64,000 nt of DNA, from assembly GCA_035578175.1 (NCBI GenBank), contig JAQMRL010000010.1, positions 32,480,784-32,544,783 on the forward strand, written 5' to 3'. The DNA is from Catonia carolina (Eukaryota > Arthropoda > Insecta > Hemiptera > Achilidae). The translations under genes and the position numbers were made by a program. The notes under the pieces are model-generated. The model had not been told where the DNA came from, searched no databases, and saw nothing but the letters and a program-made list of their open reading frames with translations. Of the stretch, positions 1 to 11,499 are shown in pieces (position 1 is the stretch's first letter; the number at the start of each line of letters is the position of its first letter).

Positions 1-1660
1 TTAAATTACATTTATTAAATTGCATTACATTGATTAAAAACACAATTAAATAAACAAAGAAAATAGTATAGTATGAGACATCTTACAAATTAAAAAAATA
101 CTGTAATTACCACGAAACAGAACTTTTGAAATGATGACTAATCAATATGAGTTAAGAACAGAATTTCCAATAGCTAGTAATAGGCCTACCTTTAAGTATA
201 CATTAAACAACTACGTAAAACTACATTTAAAAAAAACTGCATTAAACAACACGTATTCAGTGCAATTCTCTACTAGGCGGGAAAATGCAGATGTTTACGC
301 TGATAGCAGGAATTCAGACACTCAAAAAAATATATATCGCGCGTATATAATCAGTTACGAATATCAAAAACTGTTATTGGTAATTTTTCTTCAAAAAATT
401 TAAAATTCATTCCTTAGATTTTTGTAATTTTCAGACCGTTTTTTTCTTTGCTTTTACGGCATCATTAGACCACTTGAATCAAATTTAGAAATCCTTTTTG
501 GTTTGGTTTTAGGATTCTTACGCTTTTTCTAATAATTCTTCATATTTTGGGATCTGATCTGTCTGATTTTGTCTGCACAAATTATTGACGACGGAGCTCG
601 AGTTTTTTCGACGAATCTTGTGTTTTTATCTTTAAGCAACTTAAGGTGTTCAGATTTTTCTAGAAGATCTTGTTCTGCAATGTTAATAAAGTTCGTGCAT
701 ATTTTGCTTTACTTCGGCCAACCACTTCGGAGGATTTTTCCACGAATTAATTATAGAAATGAGTTGTTTAGTTTCCCCGATTGTCGGGTATTCTAAGTAA
801 ATGCCCGAAGAAAGAAATTCGTTTCTTGTTCATGATCTCAGTAATTGGCTCGATTTCATGGTAGAATCAGAATTAGACATTTTAAGATCCAGATATCGTT
901 GAGTTTCGGTTTTTTTATGCAAGTCCTAAGGATTCTTCTTTTTGTTTCGTTTTATTTTACCATTGACTATTGCCACAAGTGCTATTACATGCTCCGAAGC
1001 TCCAACCGTGTCACAAATTTATTGTAAAAATTTGGATTTTTTTATTAGATTGTGTAAAAATTTTTAAGTCGATTCTATTGTAAAGTTCTACAAAAATTTC
1101 AATACATTAGTCGTAGGTGCATAAGTTCGCTTAGAGTCAAGCCAAGCGTCATTTCAGACACTATTTGAAGGAGAGTGAACAAAGCGATAAAATCTACAAG
1201 TATAATGATTGTTAAAAGAAATATTATGATTGAATTGGACGAACGTAACACATGGATGAACAGAGGAAGTTTGACTGATATAATACACCGACCGCGTGGC
1301 GGGCTGTTCTATCAATCTAGTTTCTGCAGGTGCAAATTTCCTGGAATATTTAGATATTTTTGCCAAATTTTGATGATTATAAAGACAAATGGTAATAAAA
1401 ATCTTTTTTTATTTGTAAAGTTGCTGATTTTTCTCCAAAACGACCTGAGGGAATTTTTTTTTGGCAGTTATATCCTTTAATAGTACGTACGCGAAGGGTT
1501 AATTTTGGGGCTATATCGCCAATTACAAAAATCCCTTTGGGATAGTTGAAAAACCTAATTATTAAATTTTAGTGCAACCTAGGTAGATACGTTTGTCTGG
1601 CTCTGTAAGTACAATAACTCAGCAGAATGTATCTTCCAATCAAACTAACGTAACGGACCT
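1..1660. other. AT-rich DNA, no gene seen
   Basis: Several short ORFs run through this stretch on both strands, but none has a recognisable domain, codon bias or splice context. They look like chance openings in AT-rich DNA. No repeat shared with the rest of the window was recognised. Confidence 0.5.
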
Positions 1661-1716
1661 TACGCAACTTTGGCTCTGAAGGCTAGCAGCTAGAACTAGC
1701 TTCATAAGAACGAAAA

Positions 1717-1907
1717 ACTAGCAGCTATTTTAGTTAAAGCTCTAGTAACTTCGAAAATGTTTGATTTTTACTAGTGTTAGTAGGGGAGAAAAGGTCACGT
1801 GATTGACTAGCCCTAGTAAATTAGCTCGGTGTGAACGTTTCTTACTAGCGCTAGTAATATCAAACAGATTCAAAGTTACTAGCGCTGTAACTAAGCTAGC
1901 TGCTAGT
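1717..1907. repeat. CTAG-rich inverted repeat (foldback or MITE-like)
   Basis: Two arms of about 65 bp (1717-1782 and 1843-1907) are inverted copies of each other, roughly 80% identical by eye, with a 60-bp spacer. Both arms share actagcagcta, agtaact and gtttgat, and both are full of ctag and gctagta motifs. The CTAG-rich zone spans about 1681-1925. TAACGGA occurs on both sides (about 1651 and 1936) and could be a target duplication, but this is weak. No coding capacity is visible. A non-autonomous foldback DNA element is the simplest reading. Confidence 0.65.
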
Positions 1908-1935
1908 AGTCTACTAGCGTCTTGGAAATAGGCCT

Positions 1936-3140
1936 TAACGGAAGTAAATTACGCTATTTGCAAATCTCGATAACTGTAGACTTAAAATTATTTATTTAAT
2001 TTTTTTTTTTTTGGGAAGCAAATCAGTTTTATTTTAAATACCTAAAAATATTTCCTTCAGGAATATTTAATTTTCAGATTGTTGCAATAATTTTAGACGA
2101 TAAAACGATTGTCAAAATTAAAAAATAATTCTTTTTCTAATAATTCCAAAATTTTTCGAACAATAAAAAAATTTTACCGCTGTTGGATTCGATCCACCTA
2201 TCTGAACAACTCCCTACCAGAACGTTACCATTATTCCAAACATAAAAATGCGAAAAGTTGATAAAATTTACAATACTAAAATGGAAAACAGTTACAAATT
2301 TATGTATACAGTATCTGTATTTAAGTTTAAATACAGCTTAAAATGTATCAAAATTGACATTTTTTAAAAGGTCTAAACATTTTCTAATGATTTGTGACTA
2401 TAACAAGTGTTCATTTATTCGTGGACGAAAATATTAACAAGCTAATGAAAATCAGTGCTATTTCCGTATAGTTCAAATTTCGTGGAACATCCGGTATAGT
2501 AGGTGTATCTTTAGTATTACATAAGTAAACTGTTTAATTAGAAATAGTTCAAAATTTAAAAAAATAATATATTATACAACATTCAAAGATTAAACCAAAA
2601 ACTAAATTGGTATTCTAAATTTTTAAAAAATATCTGAACAACGGGAGTCTTCCACATCTTTAAAAAACCATTTGATATAATTCCACGTGGGATATTTATG
2701 TAAAGTATGCATACATTAGTACAATAGATTTATAGGAACAGTAGTAGGTTATAATGACTGTATTGTTTGTTTTGATTATTGTGTCGTAAAGCTGAGAAAC
2801 AGGTCGGATGTGTTAAAATTGCTTTCATCCGGAACCGGAATTGAAATTTATTTAAACTTAAGATGCGGCTGACTGACTGCATTGCGAACACTAACTTACT
2901 AGAAGGTGATATTCATCCTTTATGCAGGTCCGTTGGTTTTACGCTTTCGCTTATTCTATTCATGTACTTTATTGTAGGTTACCATTGTTGTGCTAATGTT
3001 GGCTCGTTTCATTCTTCGATCTTGGTAATCACCTATTTTATTACTTTATGAATTATACGTACAATCTATAAAATTGTAAATAAATCTATTCATTTTGAAT
3101 TCTCGGCTTTTACTATTTGGTTTAGTATACGTTTTATTTT
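1936..3140. other. No gene seen; one possible tRNA-like SINE head
   Basis: The stretch is AT-rich. Around 2175-2225 a minus-strand tRNA-like piece carries a B-box-like motif (ggattcgatcc read on the plus strand), so an old SINE head is possible. The remainder shows no recognised feature. Confidence 0.35.
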
Positions 3141-3924
3141 GCCCATAACATCCAGGTGTAGTGTTAAATTATGTGGACACGATCTACTAGTTCCAGGGCT
3201 ACAAAAAATGGTTCTTTTTCTTATCACTTGGTTAGCCAATTATATTTCTGAAGCATTTAAGAACGTGTAAGGTTGAGGTATAAAATACACTAGAATTATC
3301 TCCTTCCTTTTCTCCTTTTTCTCCTCCTTCTCCTTCCTCTTCTTCTTCGTCTTCTTCCTCTTCTTCTTCTTTTTTTCTTATTATTCATCATTTTCTTCCT
3401 CTTCTTCTGCTCCTTCTTCCAATCAAGGATTAGACCTCAGCCTGTTCCGAACTCACATACTATATCATCTACCTTCATCTGTTCCTAGGTCTACCGACAT
3501 CCCTTTCACTTTCTGGAGCATACCAATGCGCCTGCTAGGTACCCTGTGATCTGACATACTTGCCATGTGCACCATGGTCTCCAACTTTGGCGATAATCCT
3601 TTATCTTTTCGTTCAAGTGGTAAGTACCCAATTCTGACTTCGTTTCCTCATTCCTTATTCTTTCAAAGCGTGTACACTCCTTAGTTCTTCGCAGAAATCT
3701 CATCTCTGCCGTCTGAATTCTCCACTCCTCACTTTCGTACAGAATAACTGGAGTTATCTCCTCTGAAAGTAATTTTAATTTCATTATACAGCCAAACGAT
3801 GTGAAGTGAAGGTTTCATTTGCAGGATGAAAAGTAGATGCTTTTTAGAGGACCTGGCGTACTGATAAGCATAATTTTCCACTTAGTGACGAAGGCAATGG
3901 TAAACCACCTCAGTCCTCGTTTTT
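3141..3924 (+). repeat. S2 SINE-like element, interrupted by a LINE
   Basis: The element starts with gcccataaca and runs through the S2 consensus in two pieces, about 3141-3304 and 3754-3924. The pieces are separated by a LINE 3' fragment. The downstream end is cut by a family H element starting at 3925, so the S2 3' stem-loop is missing. The insertion order is therefore S2 first, then LINE and H. Confidence 0.75.
3305..3753 (-). mobile_element. 5'-truncated LINE 3' end with (GAA)n-type tail
   Basis: On the minus strand, 3784 down to 3506 encodes a C-terminal reverse-transcriptase-type region. It contains VILYESEEW followed by AEMRFLRR, RNEE and KIKDYRQSW, which correspond to motifs common in the C-terminal tail of RTE-like insect LINEs (my family assignment is tentative). 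A polypyrimidine tract at about 3305-3420 is a GAA-rich tail on the element strand. The insert is flanked by the direct repeat ttatctcct (3296-3304 and 3754-3762), which fits a target-site duplication into S2. The first residues of the ORF come from S2 sequence, not the LINE. Confidence 0.75.
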
Positions 3925-4083
3925 ACTTTCTCTTGCCTATACGAATATATAGGAAGGAAAGTATTGTTTCATGTCGATTTTTCGAAATCGAGTTTTCACC
4001 GGATTTACACGTTTTCAGACCCCCTGAACCCAAAAAACATGTTTTTAGCGATTGGTCTCTCTCTGTGTATGCGTGCGCGCGCG

Positions 4084-4114
<31 letters not shown>

Positions 4115-4350
4115 TAGCGATTTTCTGTTTTTTCTCACAAAAACGTGTAAAAAAAAAATCGATTTATTTTATTTTTATGATTTCAGCCGTAGTATGCATT
4201 TTAGAACAAAAGTGTATATAATCAAATTTATAGGAAATTAAACGACCTTACAACTTTTATTTAGAACATTTTTCTCTACAGAGCCTAGTTATATTGTTCA
4301 TTATTTGCATTAACAAGAGAAAGTCGTGAGTGTTTCACGCCAGACTTTTT
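3925..4350 (+). mobile_element. Family H (HINE-like) element, internally deleted
   Basis: It starts with actttctcttgcc and carries the GT microsatellite at about 4088-4112. It then jumps to the distal block and ends with caagagaaagtcgtgagtg, a damaged hairpin and cagac. The middle (about 500 bp relative to full copies) is missing. It sits exactly at the broken edge of an S2 copy. Confidence 0.8.
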
Positions 4351-5298
4351 GAACTATTTAGGCAGTTATGTATAACATGATAGTACCCGGCGAATAGCAA
4401 GGGGCAGTTGACCTGCGATGTCCTTCCTTAGCTTATGACTAGGTACGTCCTTGGTGTAATCAGATATTTTTTTTGTAGCCGTACTAAAGTGCTGTAAAAA
4501 ATATCGTTGAAAGTTAGGATGTTTAATTTTCAAGAACACAAACTCTTGTATCTGATCTTCTAGGTACAAAGTTACTCAATCCAATACCTTACTCGAAAAT
4601 TAGTGTGCAGTAAAATTTCAATTTAAATTCAATGCTAGAAAGTGAATATCGTAGAAAAAATCCTTGTTTTTGTCTTCATATTATACGATTAGATCTAAGA
4701 TACAATGAATAATATAAAATTTTTAAAACATTATAATTCATTTTTAAATTATTGTAATTTTTCGTTTGCAATTATGATTATAATCATAATAGCACAGTAA
4801 TTCATGAAATTATATTACAAACTATTAGCACGTATCCATCTTATAAAGTACTGTATCATACAGTTAATTGCAGAAATAATTCTCTGTTTATGACACAATC
4901 GTAAAAATTTAATTTTCATTTTTTTCTTATAATAGGATTAAAGGAGAAGGTTATTTTATCTCCACGCATGATGTCGTAATCCAATGATTTGTAATATTCC
5001 CTAATGTAATATATTTAGAAAATGTAATAATACATTGCGGTTTCATTTTTAATTCATCTTTTCAGTTTTCATTCACTAATTTCTGGTTTGTATGTTGAAA
5101 CGATTTTTATTGTTTTTTATTAGTTTCGTAAGAGGTCTATAGCAGTGAAAGGTGAATCGACCGATTTGTTTTGCTTCTAATTTTTGTATGGTTAGATTTG
5201 TTTTCTAATTTTATTTTATGTTTTTATTTAGAAATCGGTAGTGTTATTTTTCGTGTTATAAATTTTTGATCTCTCTTTGAGTATTATATGAATATTTA
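4351..5298. other. AT-rich DNA, no feature seen
   Basis: No gene, transposon end or shared repeat was recognised. The ORFs are short and lack motifs. Confidence 0.4.
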
Positions 5299-5910
5299 GG
5301 GAAGAGAAGTATATTTTTCATGTCGAGTTTTCACCGGAATGACTTGTTTTCAGATCCACTGAACCCAACAAAAACATGTTTTTAGGGATTGGTCTGCGAA
5401 TGAAAAATTTTTGAAAAACAGAATATCGTACGAAGTTGAAACTTGGAACTTATATTAGGTACCACATGGGGACCCGACATGAACGTTTTCATCAAAATTG
5501 GTGAACCGGATGTATGGTTTATTGTGCAATTTCTAAAAAATTGCTTTTACGACTTTTTTTAAATCGCCTTATTTACTACAATTTTAAGGCTTAAAAAGAT
5601 AGAGCAAGAGAATGGGGGCGGGGTCTGTGCTTTCGTAGTGAAAATGGTTTTTTAAGGTTAAGGCGTTACTACGCATTTTAGGGCCAAAGCGTATATAAAC
5701 AAAAATGTAGAAATTGGAAAAGAAAACAATTTTATTTCAAAAACTTTTTCTACAACGCTTAATTTAGCGTTAATTAGTTATTTTCCGTATTTGAGAGCCC
5801 TACAGACGTTAATTTTCATTTAGCTTCATTCACTCATGATTAAAATTAGTTACATTGATTTATTTACGTTGGTAAGAGAAAGTCGTATGAGTGTTGCACA
5901 CTTGACTTTT
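5299..5910 (+). mobile_element. Family H element, diverged
   Basis: The sequence follows the H consensus from the damaged 5' end (gggaagagaagtat) through the block with ctacaac-type and cttaatttagcg motifs to the 3' hairpin zone (aagagaaagtcgtatgagtg). It has no GT microsatellite and has many substitutions, so it is an older copy. Confidence 0.7.
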
Positions 5911-5924
5911 TTTAGCTTATATTT

Positions 5925-6110
5925 TTGTTTTCGGGAATTGTGTACTATTGACAACTCAAAATATGATAGATTTTTGGCTCGGGAATGGGCTTAAATTTAA
6001 TCGAAGTTCTCCAGTAGCGTTTGTTCTTCATTTATATAGGGATCTTAGATAAGTACTATTCAAGATTTGTTTTTTGGACTGGTGTTACTGAACGGTTAAT
6101 AACTTCTTTG
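5925..6110 (-). repeat. S8 SINE fragment, diverged
   Basis: The ttttgttttcggg..tgtactattgacaac stretch matches the tail of the S8 copies at 60500 and 30775. The head is eroded (ctggtgttac remains). Confidence 0.45.
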
Positions 6111-6123
6111 TTTTCCTTTGTTT

Positions 6124-6297
6124 ATTTAACGTCGCATCAACTACAGTGGTCATTAGTGACGACGTTGGGTTGTAACTGCGAAGGATGAAATGTTTTTTTT
6201 GTAACATATGAAAATATACCGTGCCTGAGTGGGATTCGAACCCAATACCGCATGATGAGAGGCGAGCATGTTACCAACTACGCCAATGCGGCCGGCA
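6124..6297 (-). repeat. S3 tRNA-derived SINE
   Basis: Read on the minus strand it begins gccggccgcattgg and carries an A-box-like region with tagttggtaac, then B box gggttcgaatccc. A body follows with cggcatattttc-like sequence (here cggtatattttc) and aacgtcg, and it ends near gacgttaaataaa. This is the same family as the copies at 37228, 45158 and 45455. The tRNA-like head means a Pol III promoter is expected; it is not a functional tRNA. Confidence 0.8.
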
Positions 6298-6543
6298 ACA
6301 GTAACTTCTTTTGATCAGTGACTGGGCTTGTGTGAACATCCACTATGAACTAAATTAATATCCCTGAAAGTAGGTCTTTTCTGTTAAGCTATTTAAAATA
6401 TATAATATTTATTATATGAAAACAATTTGTTTAAAATTTAATATCTTTTCTTATTTTATTTTTATGAGTTTCTTTCTTAACAAACATAATACAGTACTTT
6501 TAATTACTTACATAGTATTTTCCAAGAAATTAGTGAAATGTTT

Positions 6544-7138
6544 TGTTGTTCAGGTCAATCAGCCGAAAGGATGGTTTGAACCTCTAGAGGTTTTATTAAG
6601 TAAAACGGGGAGTGAGGTGGTTTAACATTGCCGTCCTTAATTAGTAGAAAGAGTATGGTTATCAACATGCTAGGCTCTCCGAAAAGCATCTTGTTTCCAC
6701 CCTGAAAATGAAACCACTTCATTCACCACAGAGTCTGATTGTACTGTGAAATTTCATTACTTTCAGAGAAGATAACTCTGACTACTGTCTTTTAGATCTT
6801 TACCTCTTTTTTATCGTAGGCGGCGAGAAAAACTCATGTTCACTCCCTCACGATGGGAGAAGTAGTGTTGGACTTAATTGAGGTGTCCTCGTCCAGCCCC
6901 AAGGAGGCCGCAACCGCCTTACCAACCAAAAACCCGCCGCCTGGGCACTTGATCCGACATCAGCAAACAACCCTCCACCTCCCTCGGAACTGTTTACCTC
7001 TTGTGTTCTTATAAAAATTCAATCATATAATTGACTGACCATGTGATAAGGAACTGAACTATTTTTTTTGTAGCCCTGAAACTACTAGTAGTAGATCGAG
7101 TGTAATTAATTTAACACTTCATCTGTCGGTTATGGGCC
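6544..7138 (-). repeat. S2 SINE-like element with a GC-rich insertion
   Basis: The stem-loop end (cagccgaaaggatg, degenerate) lies at about 6558 and the element ends at gttatgggcc. The S2 body is broken by a 184-bp GC-rich insert. The strand is assigned from the stem-loop end, taken as 3'. Confidence 0.75.
6809..7002 (-). mobile_element. GC-rich insertion with 10-bp target duplication, unidentified
   Basis: The sequence is strikingly GC-rich against its surroundings (aaggaggccgcaaccgcc, aaacccgccgcctgggca). It is flanked by tttacctctt at 6799-6808 and 6993-7002, which occurs once in uninterrupted S2 copies. The run of T at the left edge suggests a short A tail with the element on the minus strand. 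I do not recognise it; a SINE or a 5'-truncated retroelement with a GC-rich end are possibilities. Confidence 0.6.
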
Positions 7139-7199
7139 AATATAATGTTTTTTTTTTTACTTTTGAGACCTCATAGGATCACTCTAGTTCAAGTTCATG

Positions 7200-7500
7200 T
7201 CTGTTCCAGTGTTGGGTTTCCTTAAAAAGCGCGCTCTCCTAAGCGTGGCTTCCATTCGTTTGGCCCACATTTTCTAAAAAAAGTTCTTCTGGTTTTTGGT
7301 TCGAATGTTACCATATTAGTTTTGACTAGTTCGTTGTATTTAGCTGATTTTGTTAGCAGGTCTTGTTTAGTGATTCTAAATTCCTCTACATCTCGCTGTA
7401 CCTCCTTCAGCCACCTAGGTCTCGACACCTTATTCCAAAAATGGTAGATCAGCCGGTTCACAAGTCTGGACTTTTCGGCTCCGAGTATGTGTCCTAGGAA
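7200..7500 (-). mobile_element. LINE C-terminal fragment
   Basis: The minus-strand ORF (7461-7222) reads RWLKEVQRDVEEFRITKQDL followed by KTRRTFFRKCGPNEW. It resembles the extreme C-terminus of insect LINE reverse transcriptases, where a WFKEVEEDL-type motif precedes a basic tail. It is cut at both ends and only a short frame survives. Confidence 0.6.
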
Positions 7501-7504
7501 TGAT

Positions 7505-8106
7505 ATTATTTTCTTTATAAAGTTAATTGTTAGTGGGGGGAGTAGTATGTAGATTTCTTTGTTTGGGATTAACCGCCACTGTCCTAAATATAAATATAAT
7601 ATTTATAATAAATGAAAACAATTTGTTTAAAATTTAATATCTTGTGTTATTTTATACTATTCGTGATAATTAATTTTTTATGAGTTTTTTTCTTAACAAA
7701 CATAATACGTTTATTACCTACACACTATTTTGCAAACAATTAGTAAAGTGTGTACTATATTTTTTATCGTTGTTTTTGTTCCTTAATGATTGTTGGTGCA
7801 ATAATTGGCCGTACATCTTTTCACTTGTGGTTTGTGCTCTTGTTTTTCTTCCCCTACTTTTCTTTCTTGTATCGTTGATGATGATGTAGTTACCTGTTAG
7901 CTTGTTTTGCTCGTTCATATGCCACGGTAGTTGATTCCGTTATTATATTATACGAATAACGGAGTGTAGCCAGTGTCACGTGCAGTCTGTTTGTGTCTTA
8001 TCATTACGTTATTACTGTTTGGATAGGTTTTTTAATTCGATACCTGATTGTCATTTTGTTCGTTCGTTTAATAATAATGTTGCAATATTGAGTAACTTCC
8101 TGTGTA
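7505..8106. other. AT-rich DNA, no feature seen
   Basis: Part of it (about 7580-7740) repeats about 6375-6530 almost word for word (aatatttata, gaaaacaatttgtttaaaa, tctttcttaacaaac). It is therefore a direct duplication of the sequence that lies just upstream of the S2 copy at 6544. No gene was recognised. Confidence 0.5.
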
Positions 8107-8625
8107 TCCAAAAATAAAGGAATCTTTAACCGCATTGTTTTACGTTCTTCAAATTATACAGTTTTGATGGTGAAAAAGGTTTCTGTGTTTCAGTAACTGA
8201 TTATGTACGGCTAAACTAATTTATTTGATGAAAGTTCAGAGTTTGATTTCCTGCAGAAATCTGGAAAATATGCACAACGATCCAAAAAATAAAGGAATTT
8301 TTAACCGCATTGTTTTACGTTCTTCAAATTACAGTTTTGATGGTGAAAAAGGTTTCTGTGTTTCAGTTACTGAATATGTACGGCTAAACTAATTTATTTG
8401 ATGAAAGTTCAGAGTTTGATTTCCTGCAGAAATCTGGAAAATATGCACAACGATCCAAAAATAAAGGAAACTTTAACCGCATTGTTTTACGTTCTTCAAA
8501 TTACAGTTTTGATGGTGAAAAAGGTTTCTGTGTTTCAGTTACTCAATATGTACGGCTAAACTAAATTATTTAATGAAAGTTCAGAGTTTGATTTCTGGCA
8601 GAAATCTGTAAAATATGCACAACGA
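8107..8625. repeat. Three tandem 173-bp units
   Basis: Three head-to-tail copies begin at 8107, 8281 and 8454 (lengths 174, 173 and 172) and are nearly identical. Each starts tccaaaaa, contains accgcattgttttacg and ggtgaaaaaggtttctgt, and ends aatatgcacaacga. A fourth unit starts (tcca) and stops. No coding sequence is evident. The unit length is in the range common for satellite monomers. Confidence 0.9.
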
Positions 8626-8698
8626 TCCATTTATATATATGTAATAAACCGGATCGTTTGCCACTGATTTTAACGTTGAAATGACATTAAGTTAGTAA

Positions 8699-9392
8699 AT
8701 CTGATGTGAAACACTTACACGACTTTCTCTTCCCAATTTTATAACTCTGGTTGTATACACTTTTGTCGTAAAATGCATAGGGCCTACTACATACTAAAGA
8801 CACCAAAAACATTCCTTTTTAATGATAAATGAGATGATTTTAAAGAGAAAATACAGAAAATCACCAATTGACGTTAAACTAAGTCTTGTAGAAAAAAATT
8901 TCGAAGTAAAAGTTGTAGATTTATTAAATTTTCTACAACCTGAATTACGTAAGTTCCACTTATCAGCTAAAATACATATCAAGATCGTAATCTTAAAAAA
9001 CTTCACGAGAGCATTCGAATGATTTCAGCAGTCATAGCGCTTACTCTATCTTGTAGAGCATAAAAAATTAAGTAAATGAGGGGATTTTTTTTTTAATCGT
9101 TAGAGCCGCTTTAGAGAAAATTACAAAAAAGTGAAAAATCCCACGAATAAACTTCTGATTCCGGTTGACCGATTTTAATAAAAATGTTCGTCGGATCCCC
9201 TAGTGGTCCTAACGTAAATATTAGTGGTACCTAACGTAAATTAGGTACCACACACACACACACACACACCGACCAGTCCTTAAAAATAAGTTTTTTTTGA
9301 GTTCAGAGGGCCTGAAAACTTGTATTTCCAGTAAAATCATGAAAACAATACTATATTTTTCTATTTATATTCAGTATAGAGCAAGAGAAAGT
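8699..9392 (-). mobile_element. Family H element
   Basis: The reverse orientation starts with the hairpin (gtgaaacacttacac) and actttctctt, and ends at gcaagagaaagtaaaaat. A CA microsatellite lies at about 9248-9269. The central blocks are diverged and shortened. ORFs on both strands at about 8794-9022 are accidental openings inside it. Confidence 0.8.
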
Positions 9393-10117
9393 AAAAATTA
9401 CTAATTTTGTTACAATTTTGGAGGAAGATCTCTTTTTCTACTCATGACTTAGGACTTCCTAATTTTTTTCTGATCTGTCCACGCTACTTTCAACATACGG
9501 AGACATGTCCAACGTTCAAAAATCTGTATTTGGTCAATGTCTAGTTTTTGAACGTCCATGCCCCCATTCCATTCAAGAGAATTGTAAATAAATAAGGGTA
9601 GGTAGTATCTCGCAACTCTTGTTTCGTATTTATAAATTTAAAATTTTTTGTTGGTAATTAAATTCTTAATTTTCATAAAAGCAGTATGCTTACCATTTCT
9701 GTTCGTTATCTGGTTCTTGTGATAGTACGTTTTTTCCCATTTGTTATCATTTCCTAGTATTTACATGAAATGATTCTTTTAACATGTTTCTATAAGTTGC
9801 ACAAATCCATTTCTCAATCAGTGTGGCTATACAGTACTAAAATGTAGAAGAAAAATTCAAGAAAAGATAAGAAAATATTGTAGAAAATATGAAAAATTGG
9901 AAAGTTGCCAAAGTTATCTGTGGAGAGTAGAGAAGGCGGTCGGAGGTTAAAGGGCACGTGACAGGTTGTTGCTGGTTATTATTAACCTCTTCGAGACCTT
10001 TAGAATCCAAGGAGTTAAAAAAGAAAATTTCCTAGATATTGCAGAATTTAATATTCTTTTTTCACACTTTTATCAGAGGTTAAACAAATTTTGTTGTGTA
10101 TTCGTACTGTATTTTTT
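9393..10117. other. No gene seen
   Basis: AT-rich sequence with no recognised repeat or coding signal. About 9470-9600 is slightly less AT-rich, and minus-strand LINE-like 3' sequence there is possible but not supportable. Confidence 0.4.
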
Positions 10118-10502
10118 ATTGTTGTTTAGGTCATCAGCCGAAAGGCTGGTGTGGACCTCTACAGGCTTTACTAAGTAAAACAATGAGTGAGGTGGTTTAC
10201 CATGCTTTCAACACTGAGTGGAAAGGTGTGCTTCTCAGCATGCCAGGCCCTCCGAAAAGCACCTACTTTTTCCACCCTCCAAATGACACCATCACTTCAT
10301 TCACCAAAGGATCTGTGGTGTATTATAAAATTCATTATTCTCAGAAGAGAGTCTTTTACACCACTACTTTTTTTGTTCTTAATTGCTTCAGTCATATAAT
10401 AATTGGCTTACCATGTGATAAGAAACAGAACTATTTTTTGTAGCCCTGGAACTAGCAGATCGAGTGCTAATAATTTAACACTCCACCTGCCTGTTATGGG
10501 GA
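10118..10502 (-). repeat. S2 SINE-like element, full length
   Basis: It contains the stem cagccgaaaggctg, the ggaggtc-type region, the cagcatgccaggccctcc block and the far end ctgcctgttatgggg. On the element strand the stem-loop end is followed by aacaacaataaaaaat, a simple AT-rich tail. ORFs here (RSSAERLV motif) are translations of this repeat, not a gene. Confidence 0.85.
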
Positions 10503-10524
10503 AAGTATTTGTTATTATAATTTT

Positions 10525-10710
10525 TTGAATACTAGACAGTGGTTACCGGTGTAATTTGATGGTTGGGGTTCACTTAACTTAACCTCTCAGAAATTTTTGG
10601 CCTGAGTCTGTACAAAACTACTTCTCAATTATATATCATGCGATCTTATTGGATTATGGGTTTGGTTATTCTTCTGGATTGAACAGATTGCGACGCCCAC
10701 ACATTAAGGT
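10525..10710 (+). repeat. S4 SINE, 5'-truncated
   Basis: It matches the S4 body (tggttaccggtgtaattt, cctgagtctgtacaaaac, gaacagattgcgacgc). The tRNA-like head is missing. Confidence 0.75.
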
Positions 10711-11499
10711 TTACAATAAACAATTGTTTATTTTTGCTCATACAATTTTGAAATCAGCTTGCTACAAACTTAAGGTGTTTTATCTTTTGAAAATATTATT
10801 TTATTTTATTTTAATTGTTACGTGAAAGCATCGAGATTTTGTTTTTTAGTTTTAATGACTCCCGAGACATTTTTTTACTCGTGTTATTGGTAAAAATGAA
10901 AAGGAAAGTTATTTGAGTTTGTTTTTATTTAATTTTTTTACTTTTTTACCTTTAGTATCATAATGTTATCTCTGGTCGCTTTGGTCTTCGTCGTTTTGGA
11001 TTTTTTTTGTCGGATGCTCGTATTGCGTTGGCTGTGTAGATTTATGTCTTTACCCAGCTGTGATAACAAGTTCTTTCACTATTTCTTTCTCTGTCTTTCT
11101 TTTATTCACTGTCTCTTTTTAATCTTTTATCCTTTTTTTATTATTTTCTTGGCTAGACTGGTTGTTGTGGGTAGAGTGGTCTGTTTGTAATTACGTGGTG
11201 TGTGTGACTGCATCCTGTACTTTATTAAACTTATGCATTTTTAAACGGAGTTTTATTTTTGTCGTCCGTTTGATCTCGTTGCAATTTTTTGTTACTTCTT
11301 TATATTTTATTTAATGCAGTTTATCGAAAATAGTACAATTTAGAATAGCACGAAATTTGTGTGTCGGGTAGTAATAAAGAATAAACCAAATTGAAATTTT
11401 TCTGAGGCGTGAAATTTTTCAATAGCACATATTCATACTTAAACGTCACCAACGGCATCTAAATTAAGGACTAATTTTGTTCGTTTAATGTGCAACTAC
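10711..11499. other. AT-rich DNA, no feature seen
   Basis: Short ORFs occur, but no domain or repeat was recognised. Confidence 0.4.

Noticed and set aside
3837..4241. Overlapping plus and minus ORFs with VCVCVCV or THTHTH runs
   Set aside because: They are translations of the GT/CA microsatellite in a family H element; the same happens at 54050 and 62860.
10096..10443. 115-codon plus ORF
   Set aside because: It is the S2 repeat translated; the same peptide pieces appear at 6416 and 46159 only because those are S2 copies.
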